DNA of 64,000 nucleotides. Origin: Pseudomonadota bacterium (GTDB lineage Bacteria; Pseudomonadota; Gammaproteobacteria; Xanthomonadales; Xanthomonadaceae). Shown piece after piece: positions 25,878 to 35,153 of this stretch. How positions within the stretch are numbered: the stretch's first letter is position 1; every line of letters begins with the position of its first letter. The notes under the pieces were generated by a model that worked only from the letters and a program-made list of their open reading frames with translations, searched no databases and was not told the origin of the DNA. Position numbers and translations under genes: made by a program. The DNA lies in assembly GCA_023430045.1 (NCBI GenBank), contig JAEZCF010000036.1, positions 27,030 through 91,029 of the forward strand, in the 5' to 3' direction.

Positions 25878-28800
25878 TCAGAATCTCGCGGTCAGGCTGA
25901 GCTTCAGCGTGCGTCCGGGCGCGGCGACGAGCGCGCGCGTGGCCGGGTCGATGTAGTACTGATCTGTCAGGTTGGTGCCGGTGAATTCGACGCTCAGGTG
26001 CTCGTCGAACCGATAGCTGACATAGGCGTCGAACAGCAGGGTCTTTCCCCACGAATAGGGATAGTTGGTCGTGGCCAGCAACGGCCCGCCGTCCTGTGCG
26101 TTGGCGCGGTAGAAATCCAGGTCCGTGTTCTTGTACTGGCTGTAATAGGTCACCCGGCCACCAATCTCCAGGCGCCTGTCCAGGAAGCGTCCGCCCAGCG
26201 AGCCGTTGGCCGAGAACTCCGGCGTGGCCTGGGTAAGCAGGTAGCCTTGGGGGAAGCCATACTTCACGCAGGTCGACAGGAACAGATCGGACGACACGCC
26301 ATTCGCATCGACGTGCTCGCCGGCCTTGTTGATGCTGGTCAGCAGCGCGTGGCTGGCATCGCAGACTTCGTTGTCCAGCATGTAGTTCACGCCGAGGTCG
26401 GTAAAGAACCGTCCGCCGTCGTAGCGTGCGGTCAGCTCCAGCCCATGGATGGTCTGCTTGTCGATGTTGCTGAAGCTCAGGCGGCTGTCGCGCTCGATCA
26501 CGTCGCGGGTCTTGTTCGAGTAATACGCCAGCTTCAGGTCGGCATGTCCTTCATCGCTGGACAGCAGATGGCTGAAATCGTGGATGTAGGCCGCTTCCCA
26601 GTTGTAGGTGTGCTCCGGCTTGAGGCTCAGGAACGGATTGATGTTGGCCGAGAACCCGATCGTGCTCTCGAACAGGCTGGGGAACCGCATGGCTTCGGAA
26701 TAACGGACATAGACGCGATCGTAGTCGCTGAAATTCACCGTGGCCGAGAAGGCCGGTACCCAGGCGTGATCGCGTTTCTTTTCGGCAACCGCGGTGACGT
26801 ACTCGTTGACTGGGCTGGTGTGGCAGTAGGTTCCGTCGCTGCGCCCGTTGCTGGTGGCCAGCGTGCCATCGGCCTGCAGATGCTGCTGCGCATCCTCCAG
26901 GAACTGACCGTTCAGGCAGGGATTGGTGCCGGCGCTGTACTTGCCATCGGCATCCGGCGCCCAGGGCAGGTTGTGCTCTTCCCGCACCGTCCTGACCTGC
27001 AGCGCATCCCACGCCTCCTTGATCAGCGCGTCCAGATCGATACCTTCGGCTTCGAACGCGGCCCGGTTGGCCTCCGCTTCCGCCACGGCTTCGGCGATCG
27101 CATCGTATTCGGCCTGGTCGAATTCGGTGCGCTGCGTCCAGTACGAGGCCTGGCGGGACACGGTGGCACTGTTGACGAAACGGCCGGGGTTGGCCGCCAC
27201 ATAATCATCGTGCGCCCAGAAATCCATGTAGCGCATGCCGGCACTGACCTGCAGCCAGTCCGTCGGCCGCCAGTCGAAATTGAAGCTGGCGTTCCACTCC
27301 TCGCGTCGCCCGGCGCGGGGATAGCTGCGCCAGCCGTCGTTCGGCGACACGACGTCGTCCGAACGGAGCTTTTCATGCTGGAAGTCGCCGCCCAGGGTGA
27401 GGTCCAGCGCCTCGGTGAGGCTGAAGCGGTTGCTCAGGGTGATGCCGTTGCGCGTATTGGTTGCGTTGGCGATGGCGGTGTTGCGGAGGATGACGTCGTC
27501 GCGGTGGGCGCCTTCGGCGTAATTGGGGAAACCGCCCGAGCTGTAGGTGGCGCTCTGCGTGTCGGTGCGCCACAGGTTGGCATACAGGTCGACCCAGCGG
27601 CCGCCGGCGGGCTTCAAGGTGTACTCCAGGTTGTAGGCCTGGCCATCGACGCGGCTCAATGGCCATTGCACACTGCCTGGCGCGGACGAGGCGAACAGCC
27701 GCGAGGGCATGATCTCGCCGTAATGCGACAGGCTGTCGCGGTAACCGAACTGCAGCTGCTGGTCGTCGGTCGGCCGCCAGGTCGCCTTGAACAGCCAGGA
27801 TTCCATCTGGCTGGACGTGTTGGTCATTTCATTCCCCGGCGGAAGGCGCGTGGCCATCCACGAGATCACGTCATCGAACCAGTTGCTCTGCTCATGCGAG
27901 TAGTAACCCGCATTGCGCTTTCCGGCGTAGTAGTTGCCACGCTCCCGGTACGAGTATGCGCCCAGCAGATCCACCGCATCGGATTTCCAGCCTAGCGCAA
28001 GGCGGTACGCATGGTCCTCGCCATCGAAGACGTCGTAGCCTCCGCCACCGGTTTTCGGTTCGACCCGCAGCGTCAGGTCGTCGTTGGGCGTGATGCCGGA
28101 ACTCTGCGGGTAGCCGTCCACCGTGCGGTAGTCTTCGCCGGTATGCAGGCGCGGCAGACGCGGCCTGACCGCGTTGCTGCTGCCTTCGATCTTGAACTCG
28201 CCACCGAAGCGTTGGCCTTCAGGCACGATGTCGCCGACATCCAGCGTCTTGACCACCATCGCACCGCCGATGCCGGTGCTGACGTTGCGTACCAGGCCCG
28301 GGCCCTTGATGATCTGGATGCCACCAATCAGGAAGGGATCGATGTAGTTGCGGTTGGTGGCTCCGTTGTAGCCACGCCAGACGGTGAGCGCCTGTTCGGT
28401 GCCATCGATGGTGACCGGTACCCGGCCGCGTCCCTGGATGCCGCGGATGTTCAGGTCCAATGCGCCGCTGTTGCGGGCATCCCCACTGAACACACCGGGC
28501 ACGCCGTTGACCAGGTCCGACGGTGTCTTGCCTTTGTAGCGCTCCACCTCGCGGCGACCGATGTAGGCAGTGGAAACATCCAGGTCGAAGACATCGTCAT
28601 ACCCCTTGATGTCGCGCGCCGCACCCGTGGCCGCCGTGGCGTGCTGGCCCGCCACGGTGAGCGCACCGGTGACGACCGCCGTTTCGTCGCCCTGCGGTCC
28701 GGTGGAGCGCCCGTCGCCCGCCACGGCCCGCTCCACCACCGCAACGCCCGGCTCGCGCCATCGCCAGGACAGGGAGGTTCCCTCCAGCAGATGGGTCAAT

Positions 28801-29072
28801 GCCTGGTCGATGGTGAGCCGTCCGCCGACCGCCCTGCCCTGCACACCGGCGACATCCCTGGAGGCGAACAGGATGCGGATCTCCCCCTGGTCCGCCACGC
28901 GGGTCAGCGCGGTATCCATCGACTGCGCGCGGATATCGAAGCCGATGGCAGCCGCCGGGGCGCCCGCACCCGGGTCCTGCGCCAGCGCAGGGGCCGACAG
29001 CGAAAGAGCGATGGTGGCTGCAAGCAGCGAGCGCAGGCAGGAACGGGGGCGAAGGGGTACAGAAGCTCTCAT
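25878..29072 (-). CDS. TonB-dependent heme/hemophore receptor with STN signalling domain (HphR-like)
   Basis: The product is 1064 residues from ATG 29072, followed by a signal peptide (LRSLLAATIALSLSAPALA). Residues ~40-115 form an STN domain (FDIRAQSMDTALTRVADQGEIRILF, ALTHLLEGTSLSWRW), which talks to FecR-type regulators. A plug (TPSDLVNGVPGVFSGDARNSGALDLNIRGIQGRGRVPVTIDG) and a 22-strand barrel follow, ending LSLTARF. Large extracellular loops are predicted, including cysteine-containing ones (NPCLNG, YCHTSP). With fecI-fecR upstream and a hemophore plus Slam downstream, it is the expected entry port for hemophore-bound heme. The STN domain implies that it also signals its own occupancy. 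Confidence 0.87.
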   Translation of the reverse strand: MRASVPLRPRSCLRSLLAATIALSLSAPALAQDPGAGAPAAAIGFDIRAQSMDTALTRVADQGEIRILFASRDVAGVQGRAVGGRLTIDQALTHLLEGTSLSWRWREPGVAVVERAVAGDGRSTGPQGDETAVVTGALTVAGQHATAATGAARDIKGYDDVFDLDVSTAYIGRREVERYKGKTPSDLVNGVPGVFSGDARNSGALDLNIRGIQGRGRVPVTIDGTEQALTVWRGYNGATNRNYIDPFLIGGIQIIKGPGLVRNVSTGIGGAMVVKTLDVGDIVPEGQRFGGEFKIEGSSNAVRPRLPRLHTGEDYRTVDGYPQSSGITPNDDLTLRVEPKTGGGGYDVFDGEDHAYRLALGWKSDAVDLLGAYSYRERGNYYAGKRNAGYYSHEQSNWFDDVISWMATRLPPGNEMTNTSSQMESWLFKATWRPTDDQQLQFGYRDSLSHYGEIMPSRLFASSAPGSVQWPLSRVDGQAYNLEYTLKPAGGRWVDLYANLWRTDTQSATYSSGGFPNYAEGAHRDDVILRNTAIANATNTRNGITLSNRFSLTEALDLTLGGDFQHEKLRSDDVVSPNDGWRSYPRAGRREEWNASFNFDWRPTDWLQVSAGMRYMDFWAHDDYVAANPGRFVNSATVSRQASYWTQRTEFDQAEYDAIAEAVAEAEANRAAFEAEGIDLDALIKEAWDALQVRTVREEHNLPWAPDADGKYSAGTNPCLNGQFLEDAQQHLQADGTLATSNGRSDGTYCHTSPVNEYVTAVAEKKRDHAWVPAFSATVNFSDYDRVYVRYSEAMRFPSLFESTIGFSANINPFLSLKPEHTYNWEAAYIHDFSHLLSSDEGHADLKLAYYSNKTRDVIERDSRLSFSNIDKQTIHGLELTARYDGGRFFTDLGVNYMLDNEVCDASHALLTSINKAGEHVDANGVSSDLFLSTCVKYGFPQGYLLTQATPEFSANGSLGGRFLDRRLEIGGRVTYYSQYKNTDLDFYRANAQDGGPLLATTNYPYSWGKTLLFDAYVSYRFDEHLSVEFTGTNLTDQYYIDPATRALVAAPGRTLKLSLTARF

Positions 29073-29120
29073 GTGTCCGTCTGGTCTGGAGAAATGGATC
29101 CCGGAAGCGGGAGCGAGCCA

Positions 29121-29139
29121 GATGCAAATAGCTCTCATT
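29121..29139 (-). promoter_or_regulatory. Fur-box-like site upstream of the heme receptor gene
   Basis: Read on the minus strand, AATGAGAGCTATTTGCATC matches a gamma-proteobacterial Fur box (AATGAGAATTATTCTCATT) at 14 of 19 bases. It lies 50-70 bases before the receptor start, where a promoter for receptor and hemophore would be expected. The match was made by eye only. Confidence 0.45.
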
Positions 29140-29208
29140 CCTATAGACGTTCGGGATGTGCCGGACTTGCAGCGCAAGTGCGGAAATAATCAGCCGCTGC
29201 CCGGCGGA

Positions 29209-30195
29209 TCAGCGGATCAGCGTGATCAGCGGCAGTCGCACGATCCGCGCGCCGGCGAGTGCAGCGACCGCACGCAGCAGCGCATCCGTGTCGTCCAGAT
29301 CGAAGACGCCGCTCAATTGCAGGTGGCGAAGGTTCTCGCCCACCACCCGGATGTGGCGGGTCGTGTAACGCTCCACTTCGGCGGCCACCTGGGCCAGCGG
29401 TTGCCGGTTGAAGATCAGCTTGCCACGCACCCACGCCGTGGCCGCGTCCGCATCCACGGACTCCACGAGCCCGAGCACGTCGCTGCTGAAGGCAACACGC
29501 TGGTCCGCCGCTACCCTGGTCTCGCCTGCGCCAGTGCGCACGTCGGCACTGCCGGCCAGCACGGTGAGCACGCTGCGGCGGGCTTCGCGGCGCAGGCAGC
29601 AGCGTCCGTCGCGCACCCGCACCTCGCCGTCCCGGCACTGCACGATGAAGGGTCGCCGGGAGTCACTGCCGACCTCGAACAGCACTTCACCTGCCAACAG
29701 CGAGGCCTGACGCCGGTCCGGCGTAAAGGCCGCGGACAGGGCGCTGCCGGTATTGAGCCAGGCCTGCGAGCCGTCCGGCAGTCGCCAGCGCCGCCGCTCA
29801 CCGGTGGCGGTGCGTTGGTCGGCGAACAGGGCGACGGCCGCTCCGGACAGGTCGGCTGCAGAAAGACCGGGCCCGGACAGTCCTGCTGCGGCCAGGCCCG
29901 CCACCGCCGCAGCGGAGGCCCCCCCAACCAGAAAGGCACGGCGGCTGACGCGGCGACGCGGCTCACGTGAAAGCGCCCTGACCCACTGCCGATGCTCGGC
30001 TGCCAGCTGCGTGCGACCGGTGTCGTCCAGCAACGCGCGCGCCTGGCGCACCGCCTCGGCATGCGCGGGTGATCGCAGGCACCACTGCGCGAAGGCCGCG
30101 CGCTCGTTCGCCGTCGGGCTTCCCCCCATGCGCACGATCCAGCGGATCGCTTCGTCGCTGAGTGCCGTATTGCGGGATCGGAAATGGTCGAACAT
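29209..30195 (-). CDS. FecR-type sigma regulator with a Tat-like membrane segment
   Basis: The product is 328 residues. The N-terminal cytoplasmic part (DEAIRWIVRMGG, RAAFAQWCLRSPAHAEAV) is the FecR/DUF4880 region that binds the ECF sigma factor. The single membrane segment begins with SRRAFLVGG (84-92), a twin-arginine motif, so export may use the Tat pathway. The periplasmic FecR domain (RRWRLPDGSQAWLNTGSALSAAF, VLTVLAGSADVRTGAGETRVAADQRV) ends with an STN-interacting region. It passes the signal from the occupied heme receptor to the sigma factor encoded upstream. Several Cys residues (QCRDGEVRVRDGRCC) lie in the periplasmic part, which is unusual. Confidence 0.88.
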   Translation of the reverse strand: MFDHFRSRNTALSDEAIRWIVRMGGSPTANERAAFAQWCLRSPAHAEAVRQARALLDDTGRTQLAAEHRQWVRALSREPRRRVSRRAFLVGGASAAAVAGLAAAGLSGPGLSAADLSGAAVALFADQRTATGERRRWRLPDGSQAWLNTGSALSAAFTPDRRQASLLAGEVLFEVGSDSRRPFIVQCRDGEVRVRDGRCCLRREARRSVLTVLAGSADVRTGAGETRVAADQRVAFSSDVLGLVESVDADAATAWVRGKLIFNRQPLAQVAAEVERYTTRHIRVVGENLRHLQLSGVFDLDDTDALLRAVAALAGARIVRLPLITLIR

Positions 30196-30349
30196 CGTGG
30201 CGTGGCGAGTGGCTGCGCGGAAGGGAGGACGGTATCGGCGGTGTCACGTATATCTGTTAGACGACGGCGGCGGCGAAGAATTGCAGCACGTGGCCCTCAT
30301 TGGTGCAGCGGCGCCCGGAGGAGCATCGGTGCGGGCCCGGCGTTCCGGA

Positions 30350-30859
30350 TCAGGGCATGGGCAGGCGGTCGCGGCAATGACGCAGGGCCTGGGCCAGATA
30401 TTTTGCGACCATGCTTTCAGATACCGCCAGTCTTCGCGCGATGTCGGCGTGCGACAGGCCGTCCACGCGGAACAGCAGCAGGGCCAGCCGGGCATTGGCG
30501 GGAAGTTCCCGCAACGCACTGTCCAGCTGCCGGAGATGATCGTGGGCCATCGCGTGCTGTTCCGGGTCCGGTGCCGGATCCGGCAGGGACACATCCGGCT
30601 CGCCGTTGCCGGCCCTGCGCTGCTCCCGGCGCGCGGTGTCGATCGCCAGATTCCCTGCAACCCGATAGATGAACGCACGTTCGTCCCGTATCTCAGTGTC
30701 GACGTCCTTCCGCGACGCGGTTTCCAGCAGCCGCAGGTAGGTGTCCTGGGCGACATCTTCGGCGCGGCCGTGATCACCGGTGCGACGCCGCAGATGCCGC
30801 ACAAGCTCGTCGTACAGTTCAAGGAAACTGTCGATCACTCTGTAGGAAGGACGGTTCAT
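30350..30859 (-). CDS. FecI-type ECF sigma factor
   Basis: The product is 169 residues. Region 2 shows HGRAEDVAQDTYLRLLE and RAFIYRVAGNLAIDTARREQRR. Region 4 shows LPANARLALLLFRVDGLSHADIARRLAVSESMVAKYL. Region 1 and an anti-sigma fusion are absent, as usual for iron-starvation sigma factors. It precedes fecR and the heme receptor on the same strand and should direct RNA polymerase to the receptor/hemophore promoter when the receptor is occupied. The 154 bases between it and fecR hold no gene. Confidence 0.9.
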   Translation of the reverse strand: MNRPSYRVIDSFLELYDELVRHLRRRTGDHGRAEDVAQDTYLRLLETASRKDVDTEIRDERAFIYRVAGNLAIDTARREQRRAGNGEPDVSLPDPAPDPEQHAMAHDHLRQLDSALRELPANARLALLLFRVDGLSHADIARRLAVSESMVAKYLAQALRHCRDRLPMP

Positions 30860-31009
30860 TCAGCAGGCCGTGCGGGATCCACGCATCGACACAGGACACA
30901 ATGCCCGTGTGCGGTCACTGGCTGGCGGAACGCTGGCTGAGGCCGCCATCCTAACGCGCAATCGTCCGCAATGGGCGACGCGTGGCCTGCCGATACGGCA
31001 ACCGCGCCT

Positions 31010-32458
31010 TCACCGGCCGCCGTGCAACGCGTCGTAGGCCTGCCGCAGTGCGTCGCTGAAACGCGCATCGTCGGCCAGCGTGCCGAATACTTCGCGCAGC
31101 GACAGGAAGGCGGCTACGTCGTGCAGGCCGTGGCCGCTGCTGTGGCGGCCGATGTCCTGCAGCTGGGCATTGCGTGGATCGGTCAGCTCACGGCCGCCCT
31201 TTGCCTGCCGGCACACGAACCGCAGCCAGCCGGCCACCGGCACGCACAGTGCATCGACCGGGCGCCCGGCGGCCAGCGCATCAGCGATGGTGTCGAGCAG
31301 GCGCACTGGAATCTTCTGCGAGCCGTCCTGGGCGATCTGGATCAGCCGATGGCGTATCGACGGGTTGCGAAAGCGCGTCAGGATGGCCTCGATGTAAGCA
31401 TGGACATCCAGGCCCGGCGGCATCACCGTGTTCGGGGCGATGTGCTCGTGCATCAACGTGCCGACGAACAGGCACAGCTCCGGATCTGCCATGGCCTCGT
31501 CCACACTGTCCAGGCCACGCAGCAATCCCAGGTAGGCAAGCGTGGAGTGCGCTGCGTTGAGCAGGCGCAGCTTGGCGCGGTCATGGCCGGCGATGTCGTC
31601 GCTCATCGTCACCCCTGCCCGCTCCCAGCGTGGCCGGCCGTTGCAGAAGCGGTCTTCCACCACCCATTGCGTATAGGCCTCGCGCTGCACCGGCCACGCA
31701 TCGTGCAGTCCCAGTGCGGCATCCACGCGTTCGCGCAGCACCGCGTCGGTGGCCGGCGTGATGCTGTCCACCATGGAACAGGGAAAAGTCACTTCACCGG
31801 CGATCCACGCCGCCAGCGCCGGGTCCACATGCCCGGCGTACTGCAGCGTGGCGCGACGCAGGCGGTTGCCGTTGTCGGCCAGGTTGTCGCAGCTGAGCAC
31901 GGTATAGGGCCGCTCTCCTGCGGCATGCCGGGCACGCAGCCCGGCGACCACGTAGCCGATGGCGCTGCGTGGGCGATCCGGATCGGCCAGGTCATGGACG
32001 ATGTCCGGATGCGCGGCATCCAGCCCATCGGCGCCCAGGCAGTAGCCCTTCTCGGTCACCGTCAGCGTCACCAGCCGTACCTGCGGGTCGGCCAGCCGTG
32101 CCAGGATCGCCTTCTGGTCCTGGCCGGCGAACAGCGCCTGGCGGATCGAGCCGATCACGCGGTATTCCGGCGCGCTGCCCAGCACCGCCACTGTGTACAG
32201 GCCATCCTGTGGACGCAATGCCTCCGCGGTGGCGGCCCCATGCAGGGATACCGCGCAGATGGCCCAGTCCGGCTCGTCAGCCAGCAGGTCGTCCACGTAC
32301 ACCGCCTGATGCGCGCGATGAAATGCGCCGGCACCGAGATGGACGATGCCGATGCGCGTGGCGTCCCTCGGGTAGCCCGGGCGCCGCATGCCTGCAGGTA
32401 CGGCATTCAGCGTGGCATCGGACAGGCGCGGTGGCGGTGTGGAAGCAGCGTCGTTCAT
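31010..32458 (-). CDS. uxuB: D-mannonate oxidoreductase / fructuronate reductase (mannitol dehydrogenase family)
   Basis: The product is 482 residues. The Rossmann region has GIVHLGAGAFHRAHQAVY, and the catalytic pattern is K296-x4-N301-x2-H304 (KLRLLNAAH) of the long-chain polyol dehydrogenases. It reduces D-fructuronate to D-mannonate with NADH in the cytoplasm. In this locus it follows UxaC (54736) and feeds ManD (36881). ATG 32458 overlaps the GH3 stop (ATGA), and it is last in the aguA operon. A mannitol dehydrogenase would look similar, but the pathway context favours the uronate enzyme. Confidence 0.85.
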   Translation of the reverse strand: MNDAASTPPPRLSDATLNAVPAGMRRPGYPRDATRIGIVHLGAGAFHRAHQAVYVDDLLADEPDWAICAVSLHGAATAEALRPQDGLYTVAVLGSAPEYRVIGSIRQALFAGQDQKAILARLADPQVRLVTLTVTEKGYCLGADGLDAAHPDIVHDLADPDRPRSAIGYVVAGLRARHAAGERPYTVLSCDNLADNGNRLRRATLQYAGHVDPALAAWIAGEVTFPCSMVDSITPATDAVLRERVDAALGLHDAWPVQREAYTQWVVEDRFCNGRPRWERAGVTMSDDIAGHDRAKLRLLNAAHSTLAYLGLLRGLDSVDEAMADPELCLFVGTLMHEHIAPNTVMPPGLDVHAYIEAILTRFRNPSIRHRLIQIAQDGSQKIPVRLLDTIADALAAGRPVDALCVPVAGWLRFVCRQAKGGRELTDPRNAQLQDIGRHSSGHGLHDVAAFLSLREVFGTLADDARFSDALRQAYDALHGGR

Positions 32459-35133
32459 TCGGCCGTGATCTCGAAGTTCGCGCGTTGGCGGATATCGGCA
32501 CTCGACGCACCGATCTGCACTTCATAGGCGCCCGGAACGACGACATAGCGCTCGCTGGCTTCGTCGTAGCGGCGCAGGTCGCTGCGCGGATGCACGGTGA
32601 AGTGCAGCTCGCGTTCGGCGCCCGGCGGCAGGTGGATGCGTTGCACGCCGCGCAGGTCTTTCACCGCCTGCCCTGCCCCGCCAGCCTGAGCGCGCACGTA
32701 GAGCTGCACGACTTCGTCGCCGGCGCGTTTTCCGGTGTTGCTGACGCGCACGCTGGCCTGCAGGGCGCCATCGGCCTTCAGGGACGTGCGGTCCAGTCTC
32801 AGGCCGCTGTACTGGAACGTGGTGTAGCTCAGTCCGTGACCGAACGGATACAGCGGTTCGCCGTCGAAGTAGCGGTAGGTCCGCCCCTGCATCGCGTAGT
32901 CGTCGAACGCGGGCATGCGCTGGTCGGCCTTGTAGAAGGTGATCGGCAGGCGGCCGGCGGGGTTGACGTCGCCGAACAGCACATCGGCCACGGCATCGCC
33001 GCCGCGCTGGCCGGGATACCACGCCACCAGCAGCGCTGGCGCATGCGCCCTGGCCCAGTCCACGCCGAGTGCAGAGCCGGTGGTCAGCACGACGACCACC
33101 GGCTTGCCGGTAGCACGAAGGGCTTCGAGCAGGCGCTGCTGGGTCGCCGGCAGGCGGATGTCGGTGCGGTCGCCACCGGCAAAGCCGGGGTAGTCCACCT
33201 GCATTTCCTCGCCCTCGACATCGCCGGTCAGGCCGCCGACGAATATCACCACATCGGCATCCCGCGCTGCCTGCACCGCCTCTTCCAGCGGCGGCAGTGC
33301 ACCTGGCATCTGCCACGCCAGACGCACACCGGCATCGCGTTCGCCATCGAAATACTCAACGCGCAGGTCGTAGGCATGGCCGCCCTGCAACGGCAGCTCC
33401 ACGCTTTCTGCGTGCAGGCGGTCGCTTTCCTGCCAGCGGTCGATCACGCGCTTGCCATCCAGATAGACGCGCACGCCATCGTTGGCGGCCGCTTCCAGCC
33501 GGTAAGTGCCGTCGCGCGGCGGCACCAGCTGGCCACTCCAGCGGATGCTGAAATTGTCATCAGGCAGGCTCTGTCCAGGACCGACCTCGCCACGCGCACG
33601 CAGCGTATCGGTCGGCGAGCCGCGATCCCAGCGGAAGGCGATCTGCGCATCCACCCGCACCAGCGCCGGCGCGCCGGCCAGATCACGGTTGGCGAAGTAC
33701 TCACCGCGCAGCCCGCGCTCGCTGGAACCGGCCGCAGGATGCAGATACTGCGGTTCGATCAGTGGGGTGGCCGCTGGATCGCTGCGTCCTTCCACCAGGT
33801 CGGCACCGCGCGCATGCGCGACCTCGGCCTGCGGCAGCGCCTCACGGATGCCCTGCAGCACGGTCACCGGCGCCGCCGGAGTGCCGTAGTAGTTGCCGAG
33901 CAGCGCCATGGTGTCGTCCGCGGTGGGGCCGACCACGGCCACGCGCCTGAGCGTCCGTGGCAGCGGCAACAGGCCATCGTTCTTCAGCAGCACGATGGAT
34001 TCCTGGGCCACCCGGCGTGCCAGCGCGTCATGTTCCGGCGACTGGTTGACCGAGTACGGAATGCGCTGCCAGCGCACCTTTTCCGGCGGGTCGAACATGC
34101 CCAGCCGCATGCGCGTGGTGAAAAGCTGGGCGACCGCGGCGTCCACCGCCTGCTCGCTGAGCAGGCCCTTGTGCACCGCGACCGGAATCGAAGCGGCGTA
34201 GGTATCGCCACAATCCAGCTGGGTGCCGTTGTTCACCGCCAGCGCCGCCGCTTCTTCGGGCGTGGCGACGATGCGGTGGTTCTTCCAGATGTCGACCACG
34301 GCCCAGCAGTCGGACACCACGTAGCCCTTGAACCCCCACTGCGTGCGCAGGGTGTCCTGCAGCAGGAACCGGCTGGCGCTGGCCGATTCGCCGTAGACGC
34401 GGTTGTAGGCGCCCATCACGGCATCGACATCGCCCTGTTTCACCAGCGTTTCGAAGGCCGGCAGGTAGGTGTCGTACAGGTCGCGGCGGCTGGGCGCGAC
34501 ATCGAAATGATGGCGATCCGCCTCCGGGCCGCTGTGCACGGCGAAGTGCTTGGCGGTGGCGTCCAGCTTGCGGTACACCGGATCATCGCCCTGCAGCCCG
34601 CGCACGAAGGCCACGCCCAGCTGCGCCGTCAGCCAGGGATCCTCGCCGTAGGTTTCCTGCCCGCGGCCCCAGCGCGGGTCGCGGAAGATGTTGATGTTCG
34701 GCGACCAGTAGGTCAGTCCCTGGTAACGACCGTGCTTTCCTTCGGCGAAGAACCGATGGTGCTTGGCGCGTGCTTCGTCGCTGATCGCGGTGGCGACCTC
34801 GCCGATCAGCGGTACATCGAAGGTTGCGGCCATGCCGATCGCCTGCGGAAACACCGTGGCGCCCCCCGCACGGGCGACCCCGTGCAGGCCTTCGTTCCAC
34901 CAGTCGTACGCCGGTACCCCGAGGCGTTCGATGGCCGGCGCGTTGTTCTGCATCTGCGCGGCCTTTTCCTCCAGTGTCATACGGGACACGAGCGCGCTGG
35001 CGCGCTGTTCGAACGAGGCGTCGGCATCCAGCCACGGGCGGTCGTCGGCGATCGCCGGCAGGCAGACCAGTCCCAGCAGGGTGGCAAACGAAAGCCGGCC
35101 AGGCAGGCGGGCGGCGGCAGGTTTGCGTGGCAT
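32455..35133 (-). CDS. GH3 beta-xylosidase with inserted PA14 domain
   Basis: The product is 892 residues from ATG 35133, chosen for its AGGAG ribosome site; an ATG at 35157 overlaps the previous stop. A signal peptide is present (LSFATLLGLVCLPAIA). The GH3 N-terminal barrel carries the nucleophile Asp275 in YVVSDCWAV and substrate residues in KHFAVHSGPE. The alpha/beta domain is split by a PA14 domain at about residues 475-615 (LRGEYFANRDLAG, WSGQLVPPRDGTYRLEAAANDGVRVYLDG). A fibronectin-III-like domain ends the protein. In xylan loci this subtype releases xylose from xylo-oligosaccharides, and the PA14 insert usually shapes the active site. It lies in the aguA operon. Glucosidase activity is a less likely alternative. 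Confidence 0.85.
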   Translation of the reverse strand: MPRKPAAARLPGRLSFATLLGLVCLPAIADDRPWLDADASFEQRASALVSRMTLEEKAAQMQNNAPAIERLGVPAYDWWNEGLHGVARAGGATVFPQAIGMAATFDVPLIGEVATAISDEARAKHHRFFAEGKHGRYQGLTYWSPNINIFRDPRWGRGQETYGEDPWLTAQLGVAFVRGLQGDDPVYRKLDATAKHFAVHSGPEADRHHFDVAPSRRDLYDTYLPAFETLVKQGDVDAVMGAYNRVYGESASASRFLLQDTLRTQWGFKGYVVSDCWAVVDIWKNHRIVATPEEAAALAVNNGTQLDCGDTYAASIPVAVHKGLLSEQAVDAAVAQLFTTRMRLGMFDPPEKVRWQRIPYSVNQSPEHDALARRVAQESIVLLKNDGLLPLPRTLRRVAVVGPTADDTMALLGNYYGTPAAPVTVLQGIREALPQAEVAHARGADLVEGRSDPAATPLIEPQYLHPAAGSSERGLRGEYFANRDLAGAPALVRVDAQIAFRWDRGSPTDTLRARGEVGPGQSLPDDNFSIRWSGQLVPPRDGTYRLEAAANDGVRVYLDGKRVIDRWQESDRLHAESVELPLQGGHAYDLRVEYFDGERDAGVRLAWQMPGALPPLEEAVQAARDADVVIFVGGLTGDVEGEEMQVDYPGFAGGDRTDIRLPATQQRLLEALRATGKPVVVVLTTGSALGVDWARAHAPALLVAWYPGQRGGDAVADVLFGDVNPAGRLPITFYKADQRMPAFDDYAMQGRTYRYFDGEPLYPFGHGLSYTTFQYSGLRLDRTSLKADGALQASVRVSNTGKRAGDEVVQLYVRAQAGGAGQAVKDLRGVQRIHLPPGAERELHFTVHPRSDLRRYDEASERYVVVPGAYEVQIGASSADIRQRANFEITAE

Positions 35134-35153
35134 GGGGACGACTCCTGTCGGGT

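Noticed and set aside
25542..27995. Plus-strand open frame of over 800 codons across hemophore and receptor genes
   Set aside because: Antisense to well-supported genes and lacks any domain pattern.
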